From Wolfiporia cocos (lineage: Eukaryota; Basidiomycota; Agaricomycetes; Polyporales; Phaeolaceae), in contig JACCLO010000008.1 of NCBI GenBank assembly GCA_029448655.1, positions 682,001 to 746,000 of the forward strand: DNA of 64,000 nt. The letters run 5' to 3'. Position numbers and translations under genes: made by a program. Each line of letters opens with the position of its first letter. The first letter of the stretch is position 1. This document shows, one piece after another, positions 20,570 to 31,100 of the stretch. The notes beneath the pieces were generated by a model. That model saw only the letters and a program-made list of their open reading frames with translations, was not told where the DNA came from and ran no database searches.

Positions 20570-22421
20570 ATCAGGAAAAATCGACTTTGCTAGTTTAGAG
20601 AAATTAGAAGCTAATTAGGTCTTCATTTTCCTAGCTTGAGTCTAATTTATCTAATTCATATTAAAGTGGTCCATTCTCCTAATTCTTGTCACGGTTTATT
20701 CCATGACCCTGATATTTGCCATACGCCGGGGTCAAACTCACGTATCTACGTCCCCCTATCACATGATCTCCCCTATGGTCACCTGACTTATAGATTAGCG
20801 TACATGTACACAGCCTCTATCTTATCTACCAGCGTAGTAACGGGGCGCTCAGCGTAGGGACCACCTTTAGGGTGGCCTTAGCGGCAGTGTTGTATGTATA
20901 TAGTCTGTTGCGTTCTGAGGATTAGCCTCAGAACAGTTATTGTAGCGATAGGGCGTGTCCCTCTTACAACACCTCTCCTCTGCGTGCCTCAGCGTTGCGA
21001 CAGATACCTGCGCTAGCCTCTGCCCTATATCCCAGTGCTAGTCTGTGGTTCCCCTCGCTGGTAGTATCGTACGCGACATCAGCTTGGACCATACCCCGTG
21101 CTAGTCCGCGGTGCTGGTACGCCTCAATAGGCCGTAGACCCAGAGTGAGTCTGTGTCAATTCTACACTAACCATTCCCTAATCCCATCTAATTGTCTTTC
21201 TAATCATCAGCCAGCAACATTGCTGAGCGCTAATTGTGGTGACGTTACCAATTGCAAGTCACAGAGCAACTCCGGCACTTTGTCCCTTGTTCCTTGACTA
21301 CGGACTGACTGCCTCGATGCCCGATGTGGAACATGTCCTTGTGCAGCGTCGACGGTGGTGATGATGACAGCATATTCAGTGTCATCACCGCCACTGCTGC
21401 CATCATTAGGTGAGTGCAGCAGCCACAAAACTCCTCTAGCCAGAGAGAGTCTGTCGACATATGCGCCGCCTCATTCTCTGACCCTCTGACTGTCCCCGCC
21501 AGCCGACGATCATGGACAGAAGGCTGCAGAGCATAGGCATGGAGCAGGGGCAAGCCAAAGGGCAGGTTACAAGCACAGAGGGCAGCGATGAGAGTGGTGA
21601 GCACAGAGGACGTTGAGTGGTGAGTGCAGACGTTGAGAGAAGACCGCCTAGCAACGGTGACGGTGACGGCAGTGGTGCAGATGCATGTCATTGTGCTGAC
21701 ATCGGTGCCATGCAGGCAGCCCATCACCGGCAGCGTGCGTGTCCAAGTGGTGTCATGCCTCCACAACCATCTCGCTCTTTGAGGGCTCACCCACTTACAA
21801 GCAGCACCAAAAGAAGGTAAACAAAGTCCTACGTCGGAGTCCGAACAGTTTGGCCCAGTACCTGCCCGAGTTGACCTACATGGACGATGCGTGGAGGTGC
21901 ATGATTTGTTCACAGTGGGGGGCGTAGTCAAGTGACTCCGCCCCGTAGCCTACTCCGCACTCTCCCATGTGCTGTGCGCACCCTGCCGATGCTCCCGGCT
22001 GCGGTCGATAGAGACTCGGGCTGTGTGATGGACAGAGAGAACGCAGCCACAGCTGTAGCGAGCTGTGTGTTCGCCACCGCCGACAAACGTTGAGATCGTA
22101 CCGCTTCAACGTTTCGCATAGTGTGTAGTGATATAGCATCAATATATTTCTATCAAATGTGTATGCTGTGAATGAAAGGCTGCAAGCACAACCACTGTCG
22201 AATCGAGATCTAATTGAGTCTAATCCACTTCTAATCCAGCCCTAATTGAGCCAGATTACAGATAATCATGAACAATCAGGATCTAGCTTAATTAAGTTAT
22301 ACAGGGGGGGGGGGTTTGTAAATGTTTAATCTTCCTAATCATCTAATCTGGGATAATCCAGCTGGATTAAATCTAATCCGTCCCTAATTTCTCTAGTCTA
22401 GCAAAGTAGGATTTTCCTGAT
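20570..22421. mobile_element. TIR element, ~1.85 kb, no recognised transposase
   Basis: The left end starts ATCAGGAAAAATCGACTTTG and continues to GAGAAATTAG. The right end, reverse-complemented, starts ATCAGGAAAATCCTACTTTG and also reaches GAGAAATTAG, giving terminal inverted repeats of about 38 bp. Subterminal runs of TAATC/CTAATT repeats lie at both sides (20600-20690 and 22200-22400), plus a G11 tract at 22305. The interior is GC-richer with ORFs of 228 codons (minus, 21245-21931) and about 60 codons (plus) that I cannot relate to any family. No clear target duplication was found; the right flank is occupied by the next element. Confidence 0.65.
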
Positions 22422-22559
22422 GACGCTCGTAGAGTTTCAGTCAAATATATTAATCTGCCAACTGCCCTTTGCTTAAGAAATCGCAGTTGCGAGCTAGGTT
22501 TGCACGCAGATTAATCTGCTAACTGCGGCAGATTAATCTACTGTGACAATAAAATGGCA

Positions 22560-22655
22560 CATCCCGGATTCGAACCAAGGACCTTAGCACAGATGAGAAT
22601 AACAGCATTGCAGCATAATTAGCCAACTGAGCCATTGCGGCAACAGGTACCATTG
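22560..22655 (-). ncRNA. tRNA-like module in left TIR
   Basis: Minus-strand A box GGCTCAGTTGG and B box GGTTCGAATC in tRNA order, with a TTCGAAT T-loop and a five-pair T-stem. The acceptor stem is not well paired, and the anticodon region is longer than in a normal tRNA. Read as a tRNA-derived module of the mobile element. Confidence 0.6.
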
Positions 22656-22660
22656 ACCAA

Positions 22661-22843
22661 TTAAAATATATATAACGCAAATTTTACACACAATTTTCGC
22701 AAATCATCAAGGCAACTAACTGCTCCAACAAGCATACAGAAATCAATGATAGTGGTAGCTTGATTTAACATGCTTGACCTGGAGCAACTCACCATGGGAA
22801 AGCTGAATACACTGGAATCACAGGTCTTTAGAGGCAGATTCAT
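22661..22843 (-). CDS. 60-aa ORF inside mobile element
   Basis: Small ORF beginning MNLPLKTCDSSVFSFPM and ending with a hydrophobic, Cys-containing half (IIDFCMLVGAVSC). The copy at 26139-26321 differs at only two residues. No family recognised. The element is too young for conservation to prove selection, so coding status is open. Confidence 0.25.
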   Translation of the reverse strand: MNLPLKTCDSSVFSFPMVSCSRSSMLNQATTIIDFCMLVGAVSCLDDLRKLCVKFALYIF

Positions 22844-22934
22844 TTGTATTTGTGTTATGGAAGATGTTAAACTGCGAAAATGAAGTTTACAAAATACTCT
22901 ATATATTGCTTAAAATGGGGGCAAGACCAGTTGC

Positions 22935-23025
22935 ACTGTAGCTCAGTTGGCTAATTATGCTGCGATGCTGTTATTCTCATCTGTGCTAAGGTCCTTGGTT
23001 CGAATCCGGGATGTGCCATTTTATT
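22935..23025 (+). ncRNA. tRNA-like module in right TIR
   Basis: Plus-strand A box TAGCTCAGTTGG and B box GGTTCGAATCC, both close to the pol III consensus, 47 nt apart. It points out of the element toward its right end. The acceptor stem pairs only partly. Confidence 0.6.
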
Positions 23026-23152
23026 GTCACAGTAGATTAATCTGCCGCAGTTAGCAGATTAATCTGCGTGCAAACCTAGCTCGCAACTGCGATTTCTTAA
23101 GCAAAGGGCAGTTGGCAGATTAAGATAATTGACTGAAGTCCCTCGACGCTCC

Positions 23153-24027
23153 ACCCAACCCACTTCAAACATCTGGTTGTGGAGCTTGAAAATTGGCACC
23201 ACAGTGATAATCACCGTTAGCGAAACACCTCTTTTTATCCCGATCAGTAAGCTTGGTTATTTACATGCAATGCCAGTATACAGACCATCTTGTACTTTCA
23301 CCGTTGACTGACACAGTTGTTCCCGAAGTAATGTTTGAGGACGCATTGACTCCGATGTGAGTACTGCGACCGCTGACAGAACCTTTTAGGTATCCTACAT
23401 GCGCTGTGGTTTCATATATCTTCCAATCTGTCTTGGTTGGTGGGGATGGGAACTGGCATAAGGCCTTCCCTGTATCGTTGTGCAGCCGAATTCCTCATGC
23501 TCCGGCAATATTTACCGGTGAGTTATGGATGTTCTCACACCATTTCGTTCGTGAGTCTCTCGCGCTTCCATAAACCAAATAGTTACGCTTATCGGAAGCT
23601 GTTCAGGTATGCTGTCCTCACATCATGCCCCAGTAGACGCAGGCGTTTGGATGCCCAGACAGATGCTTCTCATCCATGTAGGTCATCCCATATAGGTCAT
23701 TGTAGGTCGTATCACGGCTTACTGCGCATGAGATTCCCGCTGAAGACTCACACATCCTAAATATTGATGTCTCTTCACAACTATTCTTGTGCGGAACACG
23801 CTTACCTATGGCAGCTTACTGGAAGACATAGATATGACGGGGATGCCGACGAGGTGACGAGATGCGTGGGAAGCGACCTGTCAGTCTCTCTCCAAGTTCA
23901 ACATATATGACATGCTGTCGTCCGTCTTCCGTGCATACGTCCTCACCTAACTCGTCCGCGAACCACATCCTGCTGATCAGTCAATACCCTTCGCGGAACC
24001 ACATTTATCAATCTCACATCTCACATA
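23153..24027. other. upstream region of the unknown gene, duplicated
   Basis: Matches 7700-8500 of the left copy at lower identity. It ends with a TATA-like ACATATATGA (23901-23910), about 120 bp before the ATG at 24028, and a pyrimidine-rich leader. No ORF supported before 24028. Confidence 0.5.
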
Positions 24028-25102
24028 ATGTCTACCTCATCCACCTCTAATCCCGTCGGTACCGCAACGTTGTACAACGAGTACGGCGCATACTACCGAC
24101 GGACATATCCTCTCAGACGTAGCACTTATGTCACGGCGCCGTTCGCTGCAGCGCGTCTGGAGAAGCGCGTCTTCTCCCACAATGAGGAGTGCAGTATATG
24201 CGTGCGTGTGGTCCTCGACACCAACAGCCATTACCGTCCTGCTGGTCCGAAGGTCGACAAGCATAACGTCCGCCGCATCCGGCATCATCCGCTTGCACTT
24301 CACTCCAGGCACTGTCTGTTCGGCCTGCCCGGCCCAGGAGAGCTCGCTGAGCCGGATGCCAGTCGTGGAACATCTCCTGGAGGAACTAAAGGACGAGGTC
24401 GAGCGATGGTCGACATTCAAGTACTATACGGACGAGACGCGCGCCAAGCTAGCCCAATTGATCTGGTCTGTCTCGCTGCTGAAATGTTGATCGTGTATTC
24501 ATGTACCATTTCAGGCAGGCAAGGACAGTATAGAGATCGATAATGAGGCGGACCTGTCTGGACAGACGCTGGTCAACACGTTGATCGATGAAGACACGCT
24601 CTGTGACAACGGGGACAAAGACGACGGGTCAATGCCTGGCGGGATTGAACTAGGTTGGCAGGTAGCCTCTGAACGGTGCAACTATGTCTGCCGTAGAAGG
24701 AATGCGGTTTACAAACTGGGGAACGTTCATGTTTATGGCGTCCCCCAGTTTGTAAGCTGCATTCCTTTTGCGTCAGACATGATTGCGTCGTTCGCCAGGA
24801 TGTGTGCTTCTGCAACATTCAGTATGTCCTGTGTACGTCCACAAGCCGTCACCTACCTCAACGTACACCGGTCCCCCGCCGTGCAACTCTCAGAGGACGA
24901 TGACCACGTGGAATCGTACGCCAACACCCCCTTCCATCCCCTTCCCTTCCGTCCATGGACGTTGACAGAGTCCCTAGATGTGGATCACGTCAGCGACAGC
25001 ATGGAAGCGCTTGTCATCAGAGACACTGTCACGACATCAGTCTCTCTCCAGTACATAAAGAACGATACACAGCCTGTTTGTCCATTCAGCATCTACCAAT
25101 AA
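24028..25102 (+). CDS. hypothetical protein, intact member of the duplicated pair
   Basis: Family not recognised. The ATG at 24028 starts MSTSSTSNPVGTATLYNEYG, followed by RRTYPLRRSTYVTAPFAAAR and a Cys pair (EECSIC). A second exon in another frame is likely (CSACPAQESSLSRM, EHLLEELKDEVERW, DETRAKLAQLIWS), then an intron of about 46 nt ending at a TTTCAG near 24512. The last exon (AGKDSIEIDNEADLSGQTL...) stays open to TAA at 25100-25102 and is acidic, then His/Pro-rich. The first intron is uncertain: a donor at 24193 and an acceptor near 24306 would keep a C-x-x-C-x-x-C-like spacing. TATA box and leader are present. The left paralogue is a pseudogene, which suggests dispensability. A strong hairpin lies within the last exon (24697-24767). 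Confidence 0.5.
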
Positions 25103-25861
25103 TCGGGTCTCGTTGGCGGTCTTTGACAACATTTGCTTTTTGAAATCTGTTCTCGTCATCGGCTTGGTACTTGACTCGTCTAGTGTCAGCTCTGACTCTC
25201 TGGTTCTCTCATTCTCTCGCCGTCGCTCGCGACCCGCCCTTGATGCTCGAGCCTTCTTGATGCGCGACATGAGAATCGCTTATGATTCTTAAGCCTCATC
25301 ATCTTCCTGGACCTCGTGTGACATTCAACACCAGTCATAATCCACGGAAAACTGCTCGACTCGCCTCTCAGAATCATCAATATAACGCAAACAAAGTTGC
25401 AAAAAAGAACAAATCTACAAAATGAAGAAACCGTCGAAAAAGAAGATAATAACAAAACCACCGAGAAATGAAAATGCGATAAAATCACGCAAAGCGAATG
25501 CGACTACCAACATCAGCATATCTGGCTACATTCTTGTACTACTAGTCTCTCTATACCGACGGACGTTGCCTTCGAAGCCTCAATCCGGAGCTGCTCGTCA
25601 ATTGCACCTTCGTTCCATTACGCGATCGGGACCCTTTTCGGGACGATTGGAGCAACCGGATCTTCATCTCCTTCGATTTGAATCATACTTTGTATCGCAA
25701 GGTTCCGCCGCCGTATCCGACGTCCGCGTCATTCCTGGATGCTCTACCGCATCTTAGACCTACTGCGGCGACTTGTCTATGCCTCGCCCGGACAACTGGA
25801 ATTAATCTTCGTCCCAGTACTTCAATCTGACCTACATCGCTCACGATGGTCTACCTAGGCC

Positions 25862-26552
25862 AAGGGACAATTATCTTAATCTACCAACTGTGCTTCGCTT
25901 AAGAAATCGCAGTTGCGAGCTAGGTTTGCACGCAGATTAATCTGCTAGCTGCGGCAGATTAATCTACTGTGACAATAAAATGGTACATCCCGGGGTCGAA
26001 CCAAGGACCTTTCCATCGCACCATACATTATCCAACTGAGCTACAGTGCAACTAGTGTCTGTCCCATTTTAAGCAATATATAGAGTATTTTGTAAACTTC
26101 ATTTTCGCAGTTTAACATCTTCCATAACACAAATACAAATGAATCTGCCTCTAAAGACCTGTGATTCCAGTGTATTCAGCTTTCCCATGGTGAGTTGCTC
26201 CAGGTCAAGCATGTTAAATCAAGCTACCACTATCATTGATTTCTGTATGCTTGTTGGAGCAGTTAGTTGCCTTAATGATTTGCGAAAATTGTGTGTAAAA
26301 TTTGTGTTATATATATTTTGATTGGTCTATGATAACTGTTGCCACTATGGCGCAGTTGGCTAATTATGCTGCAATGCTGTTATTCTCATCTGTGCTAAGG
26401 TCCTTGGTTCGAATCCTCAATGTACCATTTTATTGTCACAGTAGATTAATCTGCCGCAGCTAGCAGATTAATCTGCGTGCAAACCTAGCTCGCAACTGCG
26501 ATTTCTTAAGCGAAGGGCAGTTGGCAGATTAAGATAATTGACTGAAACTCTA
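25862..26552. mobile_element. TIR element with two outward tRNA-like modules (copy 3)
   Basis: 691 bp flanked by the perfect 8-bp duplication CCTAGGCC (25854-25861 and 26553-26560). Inverted relative to copy 2. The right end reads GACTGAAACTCTA; the left end AAGGGAC lacks the CTTCAGT part, a small deletion. tRNA-like modules: minus strand with B box 25993-26002 and A box 26032-26043; plus strand with A box 26348-26359 and B box 26406-26416. The left B box has one change (GGTTCGACCC). The interior with the 60-codon ORF (26139-26321, plus) is nearly identical to copy 2, so both moved recently. Confidence 0.85.
26139..26321 (+). CDS. 60-aa ORF inside mobile element
   Basis: Second copy of the ORF at 22661-22843, differing by Asp to Asn and Ala to Val. 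No domain. Listed because both copies stay open; it may be non-coding. Confidence 0.25.
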   Translation: MNLPLKTCDSSVFSFPMVSCSRSSMLNQATTIIDFCMLVGAVSCLNDLRKLCVKFVLYIF

Positions 26553-27148
26553 CCTAGGCCCCGCTCGTGTATTCCTGTATCTCACGTTCAACATGAAGAC
26601 TTGCATCACGCTCACTCTGGACGGCACAGCGAAATCGCTCGTGACCTCAAGCTTACGACCTCAATCCTCCTGTCAAGCTTCCACACTCTCTTGATTGCCT
26701 CTCTCTCTCGAGCGTCCTTCGTCTCATCTTCGACAAGGTCCCCTTGACCCAGTCATTCTCCTGCATCTCATCCTCTGCTTCTAACGACAAGAGCTTTCTG
26801 TCTCGTACGACGACGACACTCGCGCACTATTCTGGCGCGACTGCTTCGATGTCACCCACTCGCCGCCTCCGCTCATTTCACCCGTGACCGGTCTGCATAT
26901 TTACTTTGCCTACGCCGACCGACGCATCAATCGATGCGTCTCTTTTGGGTCCCTACTTGCTACACTGTCCGCTCGTCTCGCCTTATCTGCCCCCGGAACT
27001 GGCCACTCCTGGATCGGGCAACTGGTATCTGAGCGACCGACAACTGTCGAGTTCTCGTAGCAACGTCAGGAACACAAAGTCGGCACACGGACAGCGCACA
27101 GTCTAGCCACGACCGTGAGTGGTCCCTTAGCTTCGTAATTCTGTCAAC

Positions 27149-27301
27149 GTTGACGCTTTGGGCGTCAGGTCATGGCAACATATGAACATCGTCCGGTGCA
27201 TTGAGGGATGCACCGGGCCTGCGGCAACCGAGTTGGCGATGTGTTGAGGGACGCATCGGCTTCGCGGATACCGATATGTTTGGGGTGTTGAGGGACACCC
27301 C
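27149..27301. repeat. tandem hairpins with constant TGAGGG loop
   Basis: Three hairpins at 27193-27216, 27237-27258 and 27282-27301 have the identical six-base loop TGAGGG and different, matching stems: CCGGTGCAT/ATGCACCGG (9 bp), CGATGTGT/ACGCATCG (8 bp with one G-T) and GGGGTGT/ACACCCC (7 bp). Loop-to-loop spacing is 43-44 bp. A CTTCGCGG segment follows hairpins 2 and 3. A further simple hairpin TGACGC/GCGTCA precedes them (27149-27166). No gene encloses them. Confidence 0.75.
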
Positions 27302-27309
27302 GACTTCGC

Positions 27310-28196
27310 GGTTATGGAGTCTATAGGGTGAATCGAGCCATCGAAACGTTTTCCGCCACTCAGTCTCGTCCATCGTCCGTCGTTCGGGACACTTATCGTC
27401 CAGTTGGAATAAGTGGTCGATGATGTTGGCAGGCCAACATCGGTTCCGTTCGCATAGGTGAGTTATAGTGATATGCACTGCTCCTTGCAGCCACTTATGC
27501 GCGAGGTGCTTGACAGATGTTCATTACGCACTTCTGGACCATTCACGCCGCGCAGCGTGACTCTGTACGCTATCAACTTACGAGCCTATCCGAGAACACC
27601 AGCATTGGGGTTGACTAGGCGATGGAGAGGGAGGAAGAGCAGGGAGCAACATTCGAGACGACGGGAAACGGTGGATACGCTAATAGTCTGGGTTCGATCC
27701 CTGTTGTCACTAGCGATATGTTACTACCGTACCTATTTGTCCGAAATCAACCTAAATCATTTGTGACGATTGAGTTCTGTATCAATCTACCGCTCTCCAA
27801 AGAACTCTAGATGCGTCCGCAAAATGTCGGGCGTTGGGATTTCAAATTTCAATATGTAACATTTGCACTACTCCAAACGCTAAGACTGAATCTTATCGTG
27901 GATATCTCCTGTTCTCGTTCGGGGAGCATTGCTTACCGGAGAAACTTACCGGAGAAAGCTGGTCTGTGACAGGGACGAGACGAGAACCACACGGTATCAG
28001 TCCTTGATCTCGACAGCATGGTCACCGCAACCGATATTGCTATACACCAGAATTGAGATATCATCTTATAATACAGTATGTACATTCCACAGATCAAGAG
28101 ACAATAAAACTACAGAACATGCGATCCAGAGTAACTCGAGAGCATGGAGATTTGTCGATAGCGAAGACTTTGAACAGCCAGCATTGGCTCAAGATA
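27310..28196. other. intergenic, nothing recognised
   Basis: Short ORFs on the plus strand without family similarity. The right end likely holds the 3' UTR of MSH6. Confidence 0.35.
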
Positions 28197-31100
28197 TCAG
28201 AGATAGCCTCTTACAGCGGCCTTGAGAGTCTTCAACACCTCCCTCTGGCGTACGGGGTTGTCGGGTAACTCCACTTTCCCACACGCAAGTTTGTAGAGGT
28301 ATGCGAAGTCCGCTTGGGCGACGAGCGGCAACCGTCCCGCGGCCTTGTTCTTCTTGCCTTCGACCTTCTCTCTGAATTGTTTGGCGAAGTCCTGCGAGAT
28401 AACGTCGGCGCGTTCAACCACTTCCTCGGGCACGCCAGCAAGACTGGCGACGTGCGTGCCGAAGGAGGATGAGGCGATTCCCTCAACAAGCTTGTACAGG
28501 AAGACGAGCTGTGCAAAGTTATAGACTTGCGATGTGAATTGACATGGAACAGCATACCTCGCGCTTTTCGTCATCCACCATTGTCTCCATGTGCATGTTG
28601 CGGATATTGGGGTGGTATGCGAAATCATCCGTTAGCAATCCATAATGGGTGGCGAAGAAGGACAACGCCAGTGTGTGTGTCGCGAGCTGGTGTAGAACCG
28701 CCTGTATTCTTGGTGAGACCCCTATCGTACCGTTAGATGTCAAACAGCGACGTACACCAGCAATTGCCATTCCATCCTGTTTGATATGTTAGCACCTGCA
28801 ATATACGCTTGCCAATTTGAAACGACTTACATAGGTCGAGGTTCCTCTACCGAGCTCTGCACCCAGGTGAGTGAATTTCGATCTTGGGAGGGTAGCGATG
28901 ACACTTACCGTCCAAAATCACCAAGGACTTTGGAGTCGCGTCACGGAGGATCTTACAACTGCAGAGTCATTCAGCTCACAGATAGTTCAGGCGCGGCTCA
29001 AACACATACCATTCATCAAGCTCAACCTTGAACGTGCTGGCATTGGAGAACATATTGTCGTACGCGCCCATTCTGGTAAGTATCGAGTCCACCGCACAGA
29101 GTCTAGCGTGTAAAGTTTTAGATGGTGCCTGATATGAGTGAGTGATGGACCCACCTTGCTTTCCTGGCTGGCACAAACATGCCCAGCTGAGCCATTATCT
29201 GACAGCGGCATTGAGTTCTTTGCCCTCACAAAATGATGTAAACTGATCCTCACTACACCAGTAGCGGTCATGCGCATTGCCTAGACCTCGATTAGACACA
29301 TCAAGATAATCTGTGACTTGTTGCCTACATACCGTAGATTTCCCACTATGTAATGTGCATTCAGGTCAGCACGCCACAGGATGTAGGTTTTAGGACATAC
29401 CCCATATTAGGTCCTATTAAGGGAGTTAGATTGAACTGTTAACATAATCTCTGCTGAGAAGTTCCGCCGACACATACCTGTGAGCAGTGCGATTCGCCCG
29501 ACGTCGCCGCCAAGTTTGACATTGTTCGGGATGAAGTCACCCTTCAATCCTGTGCTGACACACAATGCCGGATGTCTCAGCTCCTCGAAGTCAACCCATG
29601 CAGCGTCGCCCTCGACAAATTCAGGACGGCAACAGGGTTCTCCAAGTGCACTGGACGACTTGGCCAAACTGAAGAGACAGTCAAGCTCCGCCAGTACACG
29701 GATCGCGCGCAGCCAGACGCTGCGATCTGCATCAAACTCTGCATATACCCTGTTCTTGAACCCTTTAACAGCAGTGTTACGGTTCTCTCGAGCTTCTTTC
29801 AACTTGCGAACCGTTGGCTGGAGCGAAGGCACGATCCAGCGGACAGCAGACTGTTCAAACATTATCACAGGCTATTCGTATTGTATGGATAGCGAGACAC
29901 ACCTTGATCGACGAAAACCTTGTCCAATCATTGGGAATGTTTTTTTGGTCTGGCTTAGTTTGCACAAGGTAGATTTCCTGAAGGCACAATCAACCAGTAG
30001 CTATAGATTGAAGCGTCATATAGTGCTACCTTGGTACCTTGTGCACTGTGCCAATAGGTCAGTTTACACCTGTGGAACTGTCAGCGAAGGACCCTCTAGA
30101 TATGGGATAGTGTGCTGACTTTAGCTTCAACTCCAGCTGCTCCAGTTCAGCGTCCAATTCGCCCTCCAATCCACCGATTTCTTCCATGATCTCATCGTAT
30201 ACAGCATCTTTGCCATCTTCAGGGAGCAGTTCCTCAGCATCTATGCATAAAATGCAGTCCATGAGGTCCACGCTCCGAAAGTAAATGTATCATGTGCGTA
30301 CTCTCATCTGGCGTCTTGAACATCGTCCTAACATGTTTAATGTTCGGAAGCAGATTAGGTGCTGACCGGAGCAGACCAAGGATCGTTTTCGACTCGAAAT
30401 GCTCTGCTGTGTCCGCGAGCTCAGATAATCCTGTGCTCAGCGACTTGAAGGCCTACAAGGAATGGACATCAATTTCCCTCCTACATGAAAGGAGCAGTTC
30501 GCACAGACCGTCAAGATCTTCAAGAAATCTTTAACGCGGCAGTTGTTCGCATGTATACGAGAGACAATACGTTCCAGGTCCGGAAGACCCTTGGCAACCT
30601 TAGTGAACTCCTGTTCGAACGTTGGGTGATTCATGATGTCTTGCACTGCGTCCAACCTGGGGGGGCATCTCAGTTTTTCGGGGTTACTCTAATGTCATGT
30701 ATAGAACCATACCGTGCGTTGATGTCCGACACCTCTCGCAATGGCATACAAAGCCAGATCCTGAAAAGGCGCTTCCCTGCAGCGAAGGATGTGATCCGCA
30801 GTCCTCTGTATGCAATTTATATGACTCACCTGACGGCGTGATGCATCGCGACAATAGCTTCAACAATGAGCCTTCTTCAGTGCCTTCGCTGTTTACCAGT
30901 ACCTATGACGTGGTTTGAGTATGGGAAGATTGCCGGCTATACAAACGAAGTACCTCTAAATGCGCCAAGGTTTGACCGTCAAGAGTCAATCCCTGTCCTC
31001 TCTTCATTGGATCGTAGACATTAAAATTCTTCATGCTGAGAATGTCTTTGTCTATATTCAAAGTGTTGAGGTACCTGAGTAGCATGCAATCAGATAAATT

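Larger units (their letters stand above)
22430..23144. mobile_element. TIR element with two outward tRNA-like modules (copy 2)
   Basis: 715 bp with ends TAGAGTTTCAGTC and GACTGAAGTCCCTC, flanked by GACGCTCG (22422-22429) and GACGCTCC (23145-23152). The terminal ~230 bp on each side are long inverted repeats holding AATCTGC motifs and a tRNA-like module: minus strand with B box 22567-22576 and A box 22623-22633; plus strand with A box 22939-22950 and B box 22997-23007. The centre carries a 60-codon ORF (22661-22843, minus). It sits exactly at the edge of the 20570-22421 element, so it inserted later. Very similar to copy 3 at 25862 but in the opposite orientation. Confidence 0.85.
17287..25010 (+). 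repeat. segmental duplication, right copy
   Basis: Right member of the duplication described at 4590-12560. It keeps the 117-aa ORF with promoter, the internal motif repeats (about 18570, 18995 and 19635) and an open version of the downstream gene. It is interrupted by the TIR element at 20570-22421 and the tRNA-module element at 22430-23144, neither of which is in the left copy. Confidence 0.85.
25500..27060 (+). pseudogene. decayed gene-like sequence hosting element copy 3
   Basis: With the element removed, the flanks join at CCTAGGCC. The right side has an open run at about 26797-27058 with protein-like codons (ALFWRDCFDVTHSPPPLI, PVTGLHIYFAYADRRINRC, GHSWIGQLVSERPTVEF) and a short SSVLRLIFDKV-like piece near 26700 that recalls F-box-type N-termini. 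The left side (25555-25750) has stops. Part of the right side (26990-27085) recurs at 13875-13970. No intact gene can be assembled. Weak assignment. Confidence 0.3.

Noticed and set aside
21245..21931. 228-codon minus-strand ORF in the TIR element
   Set aside because: Low-complexity Thr/Ser/Cys composition and no recognisable domain; kept only as part of the element.
22560..26420. Functional tRNA genes at the A/B-box modules
   Set aside because: Acceptor stems pair poorly, the anticodon arm is over-long, and the modules always sit inside transposon ends in inverted pairs.
27149..27301. CRISPR-like array
   Set aside because: Only three units, the loops rather than whole repeats are constant, and the host is a eukaryote.
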